Shown piece by piece: positions 19,049-28,691 of a stretch of 64,000 nucleotides of DNA. The position numbers were made by a program, and so were the translations under genes. The DNA comes from Mesobacillus zeae (GTDB taxonomy: Bacteria > Bacillota > Bacilli > Bacillales > Cytobacillaceae). Below the pieces are notes generated by a model, which saw nothing but the letters and a program-made list of their open reading frames with translations, did not search any database and was not told where the DNA came from. Numbering within the stretch: position 1 is the stretch's first letter; every line of letters begins with the position of its first letter. The stretch covers positions 1 to 64,000 of the forward strand of contig NZ_QWVT01000007.1 of the NCBI RefSeq assembly GCF_003570705.1, written 5' to 3'.

Positions 19049-19729
19049 TTATCTTACTGGCTGTGCTGATAATGGCCATTCTTCCCGTGTATAGGCCATC
19101 TCCCAGAACATGTACTCATATTCCGTACTGATCATGAAATGCTCTTTCATTCTCACTCGGTCCGCTGCTGTAACATGTTCGGCTGCTTGATCTAATCTTG
19201 CTACTTCTTCTTCAACAATTGCGCGGAACCAATCACTGCCGTAAGCAGCAATCATTTCCTGATAAATCGGCTCAGCTGGATTGCAGTCCTTCAGCAATTC
19301 GCCTATATCATAATAAAGCCAGTAGCATGGCAATAGTGCTGCGAGAGTATCTCCGAACTGCCCTGTCAAAGCAGCCCTGTACATATGTGAAACATAGGCA
19401 TAGGCTGTCGGCGACGGTTTGAAGCTTTTTCTTTCTGCATCGGTAATGCCGAGCCTCTTTGAAAAGTTCTCATGAAGTGAAAGCTCAGCTTGATATGTAG
19501 ACTGTGCATGTGAAGCCAGACGGCTTGTTCCTTCCAAGTCTGGGGCCTGGGAAGCACCAATTGCCTGGATTCTTGAAAAGTGGGACAAGTAGTAGGCGTC
19601 CTGAAGCACGTAATATCTGAAGTTCTCAAGCGGGAGAGTTCCGTCTCCTATTCCAGTTACGAAAGGATGTGTAAAGCTTGCCTCCCAAATAGCACTTGCA
19701 TCTTTGCGGATTTCTTCTGAAAATGTCAT
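19049..19729 (-). CDS. tenA: Aminopyrimidine aminohydrolase TenA
   Basis: A 226-residue all-helical thiaminase II. The catalytic residues fall at the Bacillus subtilis positions: Asp44 (LQDAYYL), Cys135 (LLPCYWLY) and Glu205 (STEYEYMFW). TenA hydrolyses aminomethyl-pyrimidine to hydroxymethylpyrimidine for thiamine salvage. It is the first gene after the TPP riboswitch, with an AGGAGGG ribosome site. Confidence 0.92.
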   Translation of the reverse strand: MTFSEEIRKDASAIWEASFTHPFVTGIGDGTLPLENFRYYVLQDAYYLSHFSRIQAIGASQAPDLEGTSRLASHAQSTYQAELSLHENFSKRLGITDAERKSFKPSPTAYAYVSHMYRAALTGQFGDTLAALLPCYWLYYDIGELLKDCNPAEPIYQEMIAAYGSDWFRAIVEEEVARLDQAAEHVTAADRVRMKEHFMISTEYEYMFWEMAYTREEWPLSAQPVR

Positions 19730-19790
19730 GAATGTTCCCTCCTGTTTTTAGTGGTGCCGGCTTCCTGCCCTGCTCGCAAAAAAAGCCACT

Positions 19791-19829
19791 AAAAAAGCCA
19801 CTTTTTTTGCCTGCGCAAAGAAAGTGGCT
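19791..19829 (-). terminator. Intrinsic terminator controlled by the TPP riboswitch
   Basis: On the minus strand AGCCACTTT pairs with AAAGTGGCT and is followed by six T. It lies between the aptamer and tenA, as expected for transcription attenuation. The 3' arm plus T-run is duplicated immediately downstream (AGTGGCTTTTTTT at 19790-19778). Confidence 0.8.
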
Positions 19830-19891
19830 GGTAATGGACATAGTCAGATAGCCTTGTGGCTACAAGAAAAAAAAAATATGGGCCCGTTACT

Positions 19892-19982
19892 CCACTTCCC
19901 TACGCTGGTATGATCCAGATCAGGTTCCAAGGGTCAAAAGTATCACTTTCATCTCAGCCTTAAACTAAGGCTCCCCTAGTGG
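19892..19982 (-). ncRNA. TPP riboswitch (THI element) aptamer
   Basis: On the minus strand the sequence runs CCACTAGGGGAGCC, CTGAGATGAA, then ACCTGATCTGGATCATACC and AGCGTAGGGAAGTGG. These are the conserved THI-box blocks, with P1 closed by CCACT/AGTGG. The aptamer precedes tenA-ykoEDC and should switch the operon off when thiamine pyrophosphate is abundant. Confidence 0.95.
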
Positions 19983-19989
19983 AAAAACT

Positions 19990-20540
19990 ATTAAATTAGC
20001 TTTCTTACAAAAAAATCTATGTTCATCGTAACATGATTCACAAAAAAGTCAAACTTTTTGATGGTATGACTTTTGGTTTTGTGGTTGAGCGGAAAGGACG
20101 CTTGGCGCTGCTCGCTATTTGCATCACGCTAGCCAATGACACTGGACCAAAAATTAAAGCGGAGATTTAGTAAGGTATAAATGCTTAAAATTCTGATCTT
20201 CTAAAAAAAGAGCTCTGGCTAATGGAGAGGGCCTAGCTGTCCCGAAACCCAGCTTTGCTCAATTTGAAGTGGCTGATGGTGAAGAAAGTTTAGATGATTT
20301 TAACCAGATATGAACCAACCGTAGATAGAATGGTCTTTACCGGAGATAGATTGGCCGTAATCGAAGATACGGCACTCTGGCATGAGAAATTCGCATAATA
20401 GATACTATCGCGAAACCGGTTACAGGTGATATTGGACAAGAACGTTGGCTAATCAAGGACAGAATCCTTCTTTTTTTTAACTTAAATCACGCCAAATTTC
20501 CTGTGTTTTTTTAAAAAATCACTAAGGTTCGTAAGTTCCA
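19990..20540. other. Intergenic stretch with imperfect short repeats
   Basis: About 550 bases without a supportable gene. Around 20317-20375 three imperfect ~21-base units can be aligned (GTAGATAGAATGG, GGAGATAGATTGG, CGAAGATACGGCA). The rest shows nothing I recognise. Confidence 0.4.
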
Positions 20541-20544
20541 AAAA

Positions 20545-20577
20545 AAAGATCGCCTTAGCTAAGCTATGACGATCTTT
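20545..20577 (-). terminator. Terminator of the ZIP transporter gene
   Basis: AAAGATCG/CGATCTTT arms around an inner TAGCTTAGCTA palindrome, with a T-run on the minus strand, about 60 bases beyond the ZIP stop. Confidence 0.8.
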
Positions 20578-20640
20578 GTCTTATCTCATTTTTTAAATAT
20601 ATTAGACTTTCCGGGCCTCCTATCCTTCTTAGGACGCCGC

Positions 20641-21369
20641 TTACGATAAATGGCTGAGGACAAGCGAGCATAGGAGGCCGCTTGCTGCAATCAGCCCAAC
20701 AATTGGGCCTCCTTCCTCATATGCCTCCGGCATCATGGTGGATGATACCATTGATACCACGCCGCCTGCTGCAAATGCCCCGATTCCTCCAATCAGGACG
20801 GGTGATGCATCCGCTAGCAGGATATAGCCTGCAAATGAACTTACTGCGGATAAAGCGAGGACAACCAGCCATAAAATTAGGATTTTACGGTTCGAATAGC
20901 CATCTTTTTTCAAACCCACACTGCTCGACATTCCTTCTGGAATATTGCTGATAAAAATGGCTGCAACGAGAAGCCAGCTAACCGATTTTGACTCCAACAG
21001 ACTTACTCCGAGGATGACAGATTCAGGTATCGCATCGAACACTGTACCGAAAAAAATGGCAAGTCCAGTAGAATTACGTGAACCTTCCCTCGAACGCTTC
21101 CGTTCCTTTCCGCCTTTCCTTGAAAGGAGAATATCCACAACTGTAAATATGAGAGCACCTGCGAGAAAGCCGGCCACAGTCGCAGCTAGACCCCCTTCAT
21201 TTACGGAATCGGCCAAAAGTTCAAAGGAGGCTGCACCAATCAGGACTCCGGTTCCGAAAGCCATAATGGCCCCGATGATGTTTCTCCTAATGTTAAAAAG
21301 AATTCCTGCAATTGCTCCCAATAAAACTGCGGATCCTGCGATTCCTCCCCACAATGCTGCTTGCCACAT
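20641..21369 (-). CDS. ZIP-family metal transporter
   Basis: A 242-residue protein with about eight helices and a charged cytoplasmic loop (KGGKERKRSREGSR, about 85-98). Helix 4 and 5 motifs DAIPESVILG and SNIPEGMSSS are the ZIP metal-site signatures, with Asp/Asn replacing some of the usual His. Transport of Zn or another divalent metal is likely, the ion uncertain. Monocistronic. Confidence 0.75.
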   Translation of the reverse strand: MWQAALWGGIAGSAVLLGAIAGILFNIRRNIIGAIMAFGTGVLIGAASFELLADSVNEGGLAATVAGFLAGALIFTVVDILLSRKGGKERKRSREGSRNSTGLAIFFGTVFDAIPESVILGVSLLESKSVSWLLVAAIFISNIPEGMSSSVGLKKDGYSNRKILILWLVVLALSAVSSFAGYILLADASPVLIGGIGAFAAGGVVSMVSSTMMPEAYEEGGPIVGLIAASGLLCSLVLSHLS

Positions 21370-21492
21370 ATTTCCACCTGCCTGTCTGAATGACGGATAC
21401 CTAATATAAAAGAACCATTTGTGTCTTTTTCTTCATAAGAGCTGTATCTTTATTATTTTATTTCTAATCTTTTATATTCAGCGGGAATTAAT

Positions 21493-21632
21493 TTATAAAC
21501 TTTGAACAAACTTTTCAGTCTGCTTTTTCTTTGTAAATGTGTTAACCCGTGTGACTTGTTTTCCGTTTGATACAACCACTAGATAGCCATCAGAGACGCC
21601 AATAATATCCGCGGATCCATTCTTCCCGGTCT
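21493..21632 (-). pseudogene. C-terminal remnant of an unidentified gene
   Basis: A frame of about 45 codons after an in-frame TAG, with no start or ribosome site, reads like the end of a real protein (GVSDGYLVVVSNGKQVTRVN, then a Lys-rich tail). Parent family not recognised. The remaining 21640-22030 looks non-coding. Confidence 0.3.
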
Positions 21633-22033
21633 ATCACTATGACCCCAAATATGGAAAACGCTAACGCACATTAGCACGCTACCCACCCAAAGCGTGCCTG
21701 ACCCCCGGCGCGGTGGTGCGGTATTGTGTTAAAAATATTTATTTTGGTGAAACTCTGCCTACCTTTTTTTCGTCTAATGGGAGGGTAGAGTTGTTGATAG
21801 GAAAAACAGTAAATCTAAAGTGCTTTAAGCTTTGCCAATAGTTTTAAAAAACCGCTAAATAATGAGAAAGTTTTCAGACAAACCAAGTTTTTGTGGTTTA
21901 TAATAGTCTTATAGACTCATTTCGTAATAATGCTCTTTTTTCCTAGATACTGGACCTGTTAATCTTTTGAAGATTAGTATAATCATAAAAGTGGTATGTA
22001 GTAGCAAGAAACCTGGAAAGGGAGGGATAAAAA

Positions 22034-22678
22034 ATGAGAGATAAATTGCAAAAGGCTCCCTTTTTGCTATTTTTGCTCGTTATGCCTATCTTGGGCAGTA
22101 TCTATAAATTACTGAATAATCACCCGAGGGATGCTGTGATTCTGTCTACTAAGGTGGATACAGCGATTCCGTTCATTCCGGCCTTTATCGTGCCTTATAT
22201 ATTTTGGTATATTTTTATAGTAGGCTATCTCGTTTACTTTTGTTTCAAGGATACAAAAGTGTATTTGAAAACGCTGGGTGTCATTGTCATCGGTGAACTG
22301 ATCTGCTTCATCATCTACTTCTTCTTCCAAACAACAGTCCCAAGACCTATGCTCCGCGGGGACGGCCTGTTTATAGATTTAGTCGGAATGATTTACCAGC
22401 ACGATCAGCCATTCAACTGCTTCCCAAGCATTCATGTCCTGACTACTTTTGCCATCATGCTTGGATCAATCCATATCAAAAATAAATCTCTGTTTCATTC
22501 TGTCTTCATCCCGCTGATAGGCTCAATGATCATTATTTCCACTTTATTCGTTAAACAGCACTTCATCCTTGATATGTTTGGTTCAATGTTTCTGACTACT
22601 TTCGTCTACGGCATCGTTTTTGAACTCTTACATGTTCCGGTGGCAGAAAAGTCCAGAACTCTTTATGTAAAAAAATAA
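22034..22678 (+). CDS. PAP2-superfamily membrane phosphatase
   Basis: A 214-residue protein with about six helices. PAP2 motifs are recognisable: VPRPM (about 106-110), CFPSIHV (motif 2, about 133-139) and FVKQHFILD (motif 3, catalytic His). Family members dephosphorylate lipid phosphates such as phosphatidate or undecaprenyl pyrophosphate; the substrate is not clear. AAAGGGAGGG precedes the ATG and a terminator follows. Confidence 0.8.
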   Translation: MRDKLQKAPFLLFLLVMPILGSIYKLLNNHPRDAVILSTKVDTAIPFIPAFIVPYIFWYIFIVGYLVYFCFKDTKVYLKTLGVIVIGELICFIIYFFFQTTVPRPMLRGDGLFIDLVGMIYQHDQPFNCFPSIHVLTTFAIMLGSIHIKNKSLFHSVFIPLIGSMIIISTLFVKQHFILDMFGSMFLTTFVYGIVFELLHVPVAEKSRTLYVKK

Positions 22679-22716
22679 ACAAAATCAATGTGTCGGACAT
22701 TTATTGAAAATTTGCT

Positions 22717-22750
22717 AAAGGCTGCCTACTCATCGTGGCAGCCTTTTTGT
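22717..22750 (+). terminator. Terminator of the PAP2 gene
   Basis: AAAGGCTGCC/GGCAGCCTTT with a ten-base loop, then TTT. Confidence 0.85.
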
Positions 22751-22837
22751 TTTCTATAAATTTACATAGCCGTAAGGATTCATCATTGTGCTGCTATCAA
22801 CAGTTTCACCAAGTCCATATCATTCATAAAATGGACC

Positions 22838-23032
22838 TCAGTGACCGCCCCAGCCCCATAGTCCGGGCCTTACCCAAATCCACGGTCTTGGCCGGAACCA
22901 GCCCCACGGTTGGCCGTAACCCCACCAAGGCCTTCCAAATCCGTAGCCATAAGGACGGACTCTCTCATTTAATTTCTCGTATTGTAAATCTTGGCCGGGC
23001 AGACCATACATAAATTGCATTTCTGGATTCAT
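22838..23032 (-). CDS. Small Gly/Trp/Pro/Arg-rich coat-like protein
   Basis: A 64-residue protein from the ATG at 23032 (MNPEMQFMYGLPGQDLQYEK), preceded by AGAGGAAG. The C-terminal ~30 residues are a low-complexity run of Gly, Trp, Pro, Tyr and Arg (YGYGFGRPWWGYGQPWGW...). Such aromatic, Gly-rich tails are common in small spore coat or surface proteins; that role is inference. Confidence 0.5.
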   Translation of the reverse strand: MNPEMQFMYGLPGQDLQYEKLNERVRPYGYGFGRPWWGYGQPWGWFRPRPWIWVRPGLWGWGGH

Positions 23033-23340
23033 ACTTAATTCTTCCTCTTTTAGCGCTCCATTAACATTATTCAATTACCCAGACGCAGGGTTGGGCGAAT
23101 GACCCAATAAGCAACTATTGTCGATGTCTTCACTTTAAGGTCCCATACAAACTGGCTTACCTAGTCGGATCTTTAACCCAAAAACAAGTGATGTAAAAAA
23201 ACTTAGTCAGCCGTTTAAAATGCATCTATTTTATAATTATTATAAATAAGTATTTACTTTCATCTTAAAAGGTATATAATAAGATTACCTAATATTCCTT
23301 GAAATTTTCCCACTTAAAACTTTAACTTGAGGTGAACCTT

Positions 23341-23454
23341 ATGAAAGTCACACCAGATGTGTGCCAAAGATGCCATACAAAAATCAAACAATTAAAGCAT
23401 AGCACGGTTTGCGGCTGCGGCGTTAAGCTGAAAAGGTTTAAAAACATCGTCTAA
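23341..23454 (+). CDS. 37-residue Cys-rich zinc-ribbon-like miniprotein
   Basis: The ORF begins MKVTPDVCQRCHTKI and continues with CGCG before a basic tail. Two Cys-X2-Cys-type pairs (CQRC and CGC) suggest a tiny metal knuckle. An excellent ribosome site (TTGAGGTGAACC) precedes the ATG. I do not recognise a family. Confidence 0.55.
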   Translation: MKVTPDVCQRCHTKIKQLKHSTVCGCGVKLKRFKNIV

Positions 23455-23606
23455 AAAACCGCCCTCAGCGAGCAATAAAAAAGGTTCCTGCTCCCCGGTC
23501 TCACCGGGTCAAACAGTCTGATGTAATAACTTCACCATTGATAAATACTAGATTTGCATTCATAAATACACCATCCTTTTTTCATTTTTATGCAAACTAT
23601 GATATA

Positions 23607-25226
23607 TTAAATTTTCACTGATTGTTCTTCTTGATAGATAATTTCACCATCAATAATAGTTGTTTCTACTTTTAAATCTTTAATTTGGTTTGGGTTGACA
23701 CTTAAAATGCTGTCATTTAATATAACTAAATCCGCCAACTTTCCGACCTCTATGCTTCCTTTTATCTTTTCTTCAAAACTCGCATAAGCGCCATTCCAGG
23801 TGTATAGTTTAATAGCTTCCATTACGCTTATAGATTGATTAGCACCAAACTCCATTCCAGACTGGCTTTTTCTATTGACAGCAACATGAATTCCTAATAA
23901 AGGATTATAGTCAGTAACTGGCGCGTCCGATCCACCTGCTGCCATGATGCCACGATCAATAAAATCACGAACAGCGTACATTTGATTAACACGATCACCA
24001 TAGTGGTGGACATATATCTCTCCAAATTCATATGGAAAAGGAGGATTTGGAATAGGAACCATCTCAAGTTTTTTCATTCTCTCTTGTAAATCTGGTGAAG
24101 AAATTCCCGCGTGCTCAATCCGATGACGATGGTTTTTTCTTGGTGATTCCTCCAACGCCTTTTCCACACAATTTAAATACATTTCAATGGCTTTATCACC
24201 TTGTGCATGTACAGTGATTTGATAGCCTTTTTTATGTGCTTCACCTAAAACCTGGTAGATTTCTTCCTCACTATAATAAAGAATGCCATAATTGTTAGAG
24301 TCACTGGAGTACGACTCACGGGTTGCAATTGTAGGCCCGGTGCTACTTCCATCTGTAAACAATTTAACTGGTCCAACTTTGAATCTCTCATCTCCGGTAC
24401 CAGTTACCACACCAGCTTCGACCATTTTATTAACAAATTCATGGGAGTTATTTACCTGACATATCATTGCATATATTCGGACACGAATATCCTTACTCTT
24501 CACAGCTTGTTGCAGTAAACGGTAACTCTCAGGACCATTTCCACCTGCCTCATGTATACTTGTTATGCCCGCTGCAACGAAATGATCTGATGCAATTTTC
24601 ACAGCCTTCATCAGTTCACTTTCTGTATAACTTGCAACCTCGCTCATACCCATATTTGCTGCTTCAATTAACTTTCCTGTAAGCCTTCCTGCCTGATTCT
24701 TTTCAATAACTCCCCCATTAGGATCCGGGGTGTTCTCGTTAATTTGCGCAATTTCTAATGCTATGCTGTTCACCACGCTTATATGGCTGCAAGTACGTGA
24801 TACAATAATGGGGTGTTCAACTGAAATTTCATCCAGCTCAGCGATTGTTGGATAACGCTTTTCCTTCACAGAGGTTTCATTAAAGCCCCAAGCACGTATC
24901 CATTCACCTTTAGGAGTTTCTAAGGCTTTCTTTTTCAGGTCATCTAACAAAGCCTCGATAGAATCGATATGTTCGGCTTTACAACTTACCGCCAACTGAT
25001 TCACCCCATAAAAAATGAGGTGAATATGAGAATCAATGAATCCAGGAAGAAGCGTTTTTCCTTGCAGGTCAATTACATCCGTTTTTTCTCCTATAAAACT
25101 CTTAACCTCCTGATTTGAACCAACAACTGCGATACGATTATCTTTTATTGCTACAGCTTCGACTACTGTATTCTTTTGGTCTACTGTAATAACTTCTCCA
25201 TTTATCAATACAACATCAGCTTTCAT
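23607..25226 (-). CDS. YtcJ-like metal-dependent amidohydrolase
   Basis: A 539-residue amidohydrolase_3 family protein. Metal-site motifs are GFIDSHIHL (HxH, about 62-70), VHAQGDKA, HRIEHAG and GSDAPVTDYNPL (catalytic Asp). Family members hydrolyse amides or exoenzyme-type heterocycles, so the substrate is open. It is the last gene of the catabolic run divergent from the MerR gene and may release an amine or beta-amino acid for the enzymes upstream. Confidence 0.85.
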   Translation of the reverse strand: MKADVVLINGEVITVDQKNTVVEAVAIKDNRIAVVGSNQEVKSFIGEKTDVIDLQGKTLLPGFIDSHIHLIFYGVNQLAVSCKAEHIDSIEALLDDLKKKALETPKGEWIRAWGFNETSVKEKRYPTIAELDEISVEHPIIVSRTCSHISVVNSIALEIAQINENTPDPNGGVIEKNQAGRLTGKLIEAANMGMSEVASYTESELMKAVKIASDHFVAAGITSIHEAGGNGPESYRLLQQAVKSKDIRVRIYAMICQVNNSHEFVNKMVEAGVVTGTGDERFKVGPVKLFTDGSSTGPTIATRESYSSDSNNYGILYYSEEEIYQVLGEAHKKGYQITVHAQGDKAIEMYLNCVEKALEESPRKNHRHRIEHAGISSPDLQERMKKLEMVPIPNPPFPYEFGEIYVHHYGDRVNQMYAVRDFIDRGIMAAGGSDAPVTDYNPLLGIHVAVNRKSQSGMEFGANQSISVMEAIKLYTWNGAYASFEEKIKGSIEVGKLADLVILNDSILSVNPNQIKDLKVETTIIDGEIIYQEEQSVKI

Positions 25227-25333
25227 AAACTCATCCCTTTCGAAATTACTCTTTTAGAGTGATCAGTTCAGTATTTAAAGCTATATCTCTCGATATGCTA
25301 TTCCGCTTTTTAACAAGATTTATCAATAATTAG

Positions 25334-26689
25334 TTAAAGTTGAGATAAACATTCTTTTATTGTTTTAACAATAAAAGTAAAGTCTTCTTCTGTGATGCAT
25401 AATGGAGGAGCAAGCTGCAAAATATTATTGTAACCTGCAACAGTGTCACCATTTTTACCAATAATTAAACCTTTTTCTTTACAAGCATTGATGACTTTGT
25501 TCACCTTTTCAATGGCAGCCGGTTCTTTTGTTTGCTTATCTTCCACTAGTTCAATACCTAAAAGAAGGCCTTTTCCGCGAACATCTCCTACGTTTGGATG
25601 CTCTTTTACATCCTCTAGTTCATATAACAGTCGTTCACCCAATTCTTTGGAACGTTCAATGAGTTTCTCATTCTCCATAATTTCCAAATTCTTCAAAGCC
25701 AGGGCGCAAGCAGCAGGATTTCCTCCGAACGTATTCACATGGCGGAAGCGATCATAATCTTCACTGCCCATGTATGCCTCATAAACCTCTCGTCTGACTG
25801 CTGTTGCTGACAAAGGAAGATACGCACTTGTAATACCTTTTGCCATTGTAATGATATCTGGTTTGACGCCATAGTTCATAAATCCAAACGGCTTCCCTGT
25901 CCGGCCAAATCCACATATAACTTCATCACAAATGAGCAACGCACCGTGCTTCTCGCAAATTTCTTTTACTTTTGCCATATATCCATCAGGAGGCATTAAA
26001 ATTCCGCCCCCGGTAATAATCGGCTCCATAATTAGGCCGGCTACTGTTTGGCTTAACTCCCATGTCATGACACGATCGATTTCATCAGCACTTGCCAGTG
26101 TATTAACATCATCTGGATTGCGATACGTATCAGGCGGTGCTACATGCAGAAATCCTTGCCCCAATGGTTCATATTTGTACTTTCGTTGTGCTTGACCTGT
26201 TGCTGCAAGAGCCCCCATTGAATTACCATGGTAAGCGCGATAGCGTGAAATAAACTTATAGCGTCCATGGCCCCCTTTTTGCTGATGATATTGACGAGCA
26301 ATTTTAAACGCCGTTTCATTCGCTTCCGACCCGCTGTTAGAAAAGAAAATGACATAATCATCACCAAGCCATTCATTCAATTTTTCTGCTAACTTAATAG
26401 CAGGAACATGGCTTTGTGTCAGAGGAAAGTACGGCATTTCTTCAAGCTGTTCAAAAGCTGCTCTCGCAAGCTCTTTGCGGCCATACCCAACATTCACACA
26501 CCAAAGACCGGACATACCGTCTAAATAACGATTTCCATCAATATCCGTCACCCATGCCCCTTCTGCTTTTGTGATAATTAAATTCGTTGGACTAGGAGCT
26601 GCTCCTCTCATTGCATGCCAAAGGTACTTTTCATCTGCTTTTTGCAAATTTTGTGTTTGTTCTGTCGCTTGCACAATCACCAACTCCAT
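25334..26689 (-). CDS. Class III omega-aminotransferase (beta-alanine:pyruvate type)
   Basis: A 451-residue PLP enzyme. Visible are the substrate-entry SGLWCVNVGYG, phosphate-binding SNSGSEANE, PLP-contact DEVICGFGRTG and the Schiff-base Lys in TMAKGITSAYLPL. The sequence style is that of beta-alanine/omega-amino acid:pyruvate transaminases. Next to the semialdehyde dehydrogenase this gives a two-step beta-alanine route (amino acid to malonate semialdehyde to acetyl-CoA), which is inferred. Confidence 0.85.
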   Translation of the reverse strand: MELVIVQATEQTQNLQKADEKYLWHAMRGAAPSPTNLIITKAEGAWVTDIDGNRYLDGMSGLWCVNVGYGRKELARAAFEQLEEMPYFPLTQSHVPAIKLAEKLNEWLGDDYVIFFSNSGSEANETAFKIARQYHQQKGGHGRYKFISRYRAYHGNSMGALAATGQAQRKYKYEPLGQGFLHVAPPDTYRNPDDVNTLASADEIDRVMTWELSQTVAGLIMEPIITGGGILMPPDGYMAKVKEICEKHGALLICDEVICGFGRTGKPFGFMNYGVKPDIITMAKGITSAYLPLSATAVRREVYEAYMGSEDYDRFRHVNTFGGNPAACALALKNLEIMENEKLIERSKELGERLLYELEDVKEHPNVGDVRGKGLLLGIELVEDKQTKEPAAIEKVNKVINACKEKGLIIGKNGDTVAGYNNILQLAPPLCITEEDFTFIVKTIKECLSQL

Positions 26690-26719
26690 TCTATCCTTTT
26701 ATGATTTTACATCACTCTT

Positions 26720-28180
26720 TTAATAACGAGCGGTAAGCATTTTCTTGCGAGTATAGAATTCTACGCCATCTTTTCCATTTGCATGGAGATCGCCATAGAA
26801 GGATTTCTTATAACCTGAGAATGGGAAGAATGCCATTGGTGCAGGAACTCCAAGATTGACCCCAAGCATACCTGCATCAATTTCTTCACGGAATTCACGA
26901 ATGGCTTTAGCACTATTGGTGTACAGGCATGCACCATTTGCGAATGGCGATGCATTAGCAACATTAATCGCTTCCGTCAAGTCTTTTACGCGTACAACAG
27001 AAAGAACCGGTGCGAAGATTTCATCCTGCCAGATTTTCATTTCCTGTGTCACATTGTCAAAAATCGTTGGGCCAACAAAATAACCTTGGCCGTTTGCTGC
27101 ATCGTCTTCACGTCCGTCACGAATAAGTGTCGCTCCCTGCTCTACACCGGATTGAATGTAGCCGAGTGTCCGCTCTTTATGTCCTTCACGAATAACGGGA
27201 CCAAGGAAAACACCTTCTTCCAGGCCATTGCCAATAGTAATAACATTAGCCGCTTGACGCAGTCTATTAACGAGCTCATCTGCAACGTCTTCTTCCACGA
27301 CAACAACAGCCGCCGCCATACATCGTTCACCGGCTGAACCGAAGGCAGCATTTGTAATTTCTTTCGCTGCAGAACTAAGGTCCGCATCTTTTAATACGAT
27401 CGAATGATTTTTTGCCCCTGCAAGAGCTTGTACACGTTTGCCGTTAGCTGCTGCTGTTTTATATATATACTCAGCCACAGGTTGAGAACCAACGAAAGAT
27501 ACAGCCTTCACATCCTCATTGTCAAGAATGCCATTAACAACGTCATGTGCACCATGCACAACATTTAGTACTCCATCTGGAAGACCTGCTTCTTTAAACA
27601 GTTCAGCTAAGCGATTAACCAGCAACGGTGTTCTTTCAGATGGTTTTAATACAAACGTGTTTCCGCATGCAATCGCGAGTGGAAACATCCAGCATGGAAC
27701 CATCATCGGAAAGTTAAATGGCGTTATTCCTCCGATTACTCCGATCGGGTAACGATACATCCCCGAATCAACACCAGTAGCAATATCCGGAAGTTGCTGA
27801 CCCATCATTAAAGTTGGTGCACCTGCGGCAAATTCAACGCATTCAATCCCGCGTAACACTTCACCGTAAGCTTCTTCATAACTTTTTCCGTTTTCTAGCG
27901 TAACGAGTTTAGCTAACTCATCCCAGTTTTCAACTAATAATTGTTGATAGCGAAATAGAATACGAGCACGTCGAGGTACAGCGACCTTTCTCCATGTTTT
28001 GAATGCTTCATTAGCAGTTGTAACAGCCCTATCTAAATCTTCTTTAGTCGAAAGCGGCACACGAGCAATGATCTCTCCTGTTGCTGGATTTGGTACAACT
28101 TCAACCTGTTTACTTGTGGATTCTATCCATTGTCCGCCAATATAATTTTTCAATGTTAGTACATTTTTCGTTACTGCCAT
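26720..28180 (-). CDS. mmsA: CoA-acylating (methyl)malonate-semialdehyde dehydrogenase
   Basis: A 486-residue aldehyde dehydrogenase of the MmsA/IolA type. Instead of the usual general-base Glu motif it has [12 protein letters not shown] (about 252-263), diagnostic for the CoA-acylating subclass, and the catalytic Cys in AGERCMAAA. It converts malonate or methylmalonate semialdehyde to acetyl- or propionyl-CoA. An AATAGGAGG ribosome site precedes it. The symbol is by family, not orthology. Confidence 0.88.
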   Translation of the reverse strand: MAVTKNVLTLKNYIGGQWIESTSKQVEVVPNPATGEIIARVPLSTKEDLDRAVTTANEAFKTWRKVAVPRRARILFRYQQLLVENWDELAKLVTLENGKSYEEAYGEVLRGIECVEFAAGAPTLMMGQQLPDIATGVDSGMYRYPIGVIGGITPFNFPMMVPCWMFPLAIACGNTFVLKPSERTPLLVNRLAELFKEAGLPDGVLNVVHGAHDVVNGILDNEDVKAVSFVGSQPVAEYIYKTAAANGKRVQALAGAKNHSIVLKDADLSSAAKEITNAAFGSAGERCMAAAVVVVEEDVADELVNRLRQAANVITIGNGLEEGVFLGPVIREGHKERTLGYIQSGVEQGATLIRDGREDDAANGQGYFVGPTIFDNVTQEMKIWQDEIFAPVLSVVRVKDLTEAINVANASPFANGACLYTNSAKAIREFREEIDAGMLGVNLGVPAPMAFFPFSGYKKSFYGDLHANGKDGVEFYTRKKMLTARY

Positions 28181-28364
28181 GGTGAAACCTCCTATTTTTA
28201 GATAACCGTCCTATGTATTTATTGTATCTGCAAAAGAAAGCGCATTTATTAGACGGTATGTAAACTAATTTGCATAAATTTCACTACATTTCGTCAACAT
28301 CTAGTATAAATATTGACAACAGGAGCAGTCATCTCCTTAGCATTTGCCCCCTCCCCATTTCACA

Positions 28365-28646
28365 TTATTTCAGATTGATCTCATGGTTCATTTTATAATT
28401 CTTTTTCAAAAATACTGGACAATCCCATTCACAGACAAGGTCCTTAGACAAGGAAACGACCCAGTCCTTTGTTATATGATACTTTTTTCCATTAACAGTA
28501 ATAAACACTTCACCGTCTGTCACATAGAAAACTTCCTGTTCTTCTAAATGCCACGTTCCTTTATCCGGTTCGCCTACCCATGGTTCCCACGTGTCAACAC
28601 CTAGTTGTTGTGCTTCTACTGCTGTAAGTTTTTTCGCAAAAAACAT
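28365..28646 (-). CDS. Small cupin-domain protein
   Basis: A 93-residue single cupin barrel. The stretch DTWEPWVGEPDKGTWHLEEQ and the following VTDGEVFITVNGKKY strand pair are typical of the cupin_3 / DUF861 type. Metal ligands are degenerate. Its place between the dehydrogenase and the exporter suggests a role in handling the substrate or product; nothing more specific can be said. Confidence 0.65.
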   Translation of the reverse strand: MFFAKKLTAVEAQQLGVDTWEPWVGEPDKGTWHLEEQEVFYVTDGEVFITVNGKKYHITKDWVVSLSKDLVCEWDCPVFLKKNYKMNHEINLK

Positions 28647-28691
28647 GATGATCCTCTCTCTTTCTTGTAGGTAATTTTGAAGGAATAGGTT

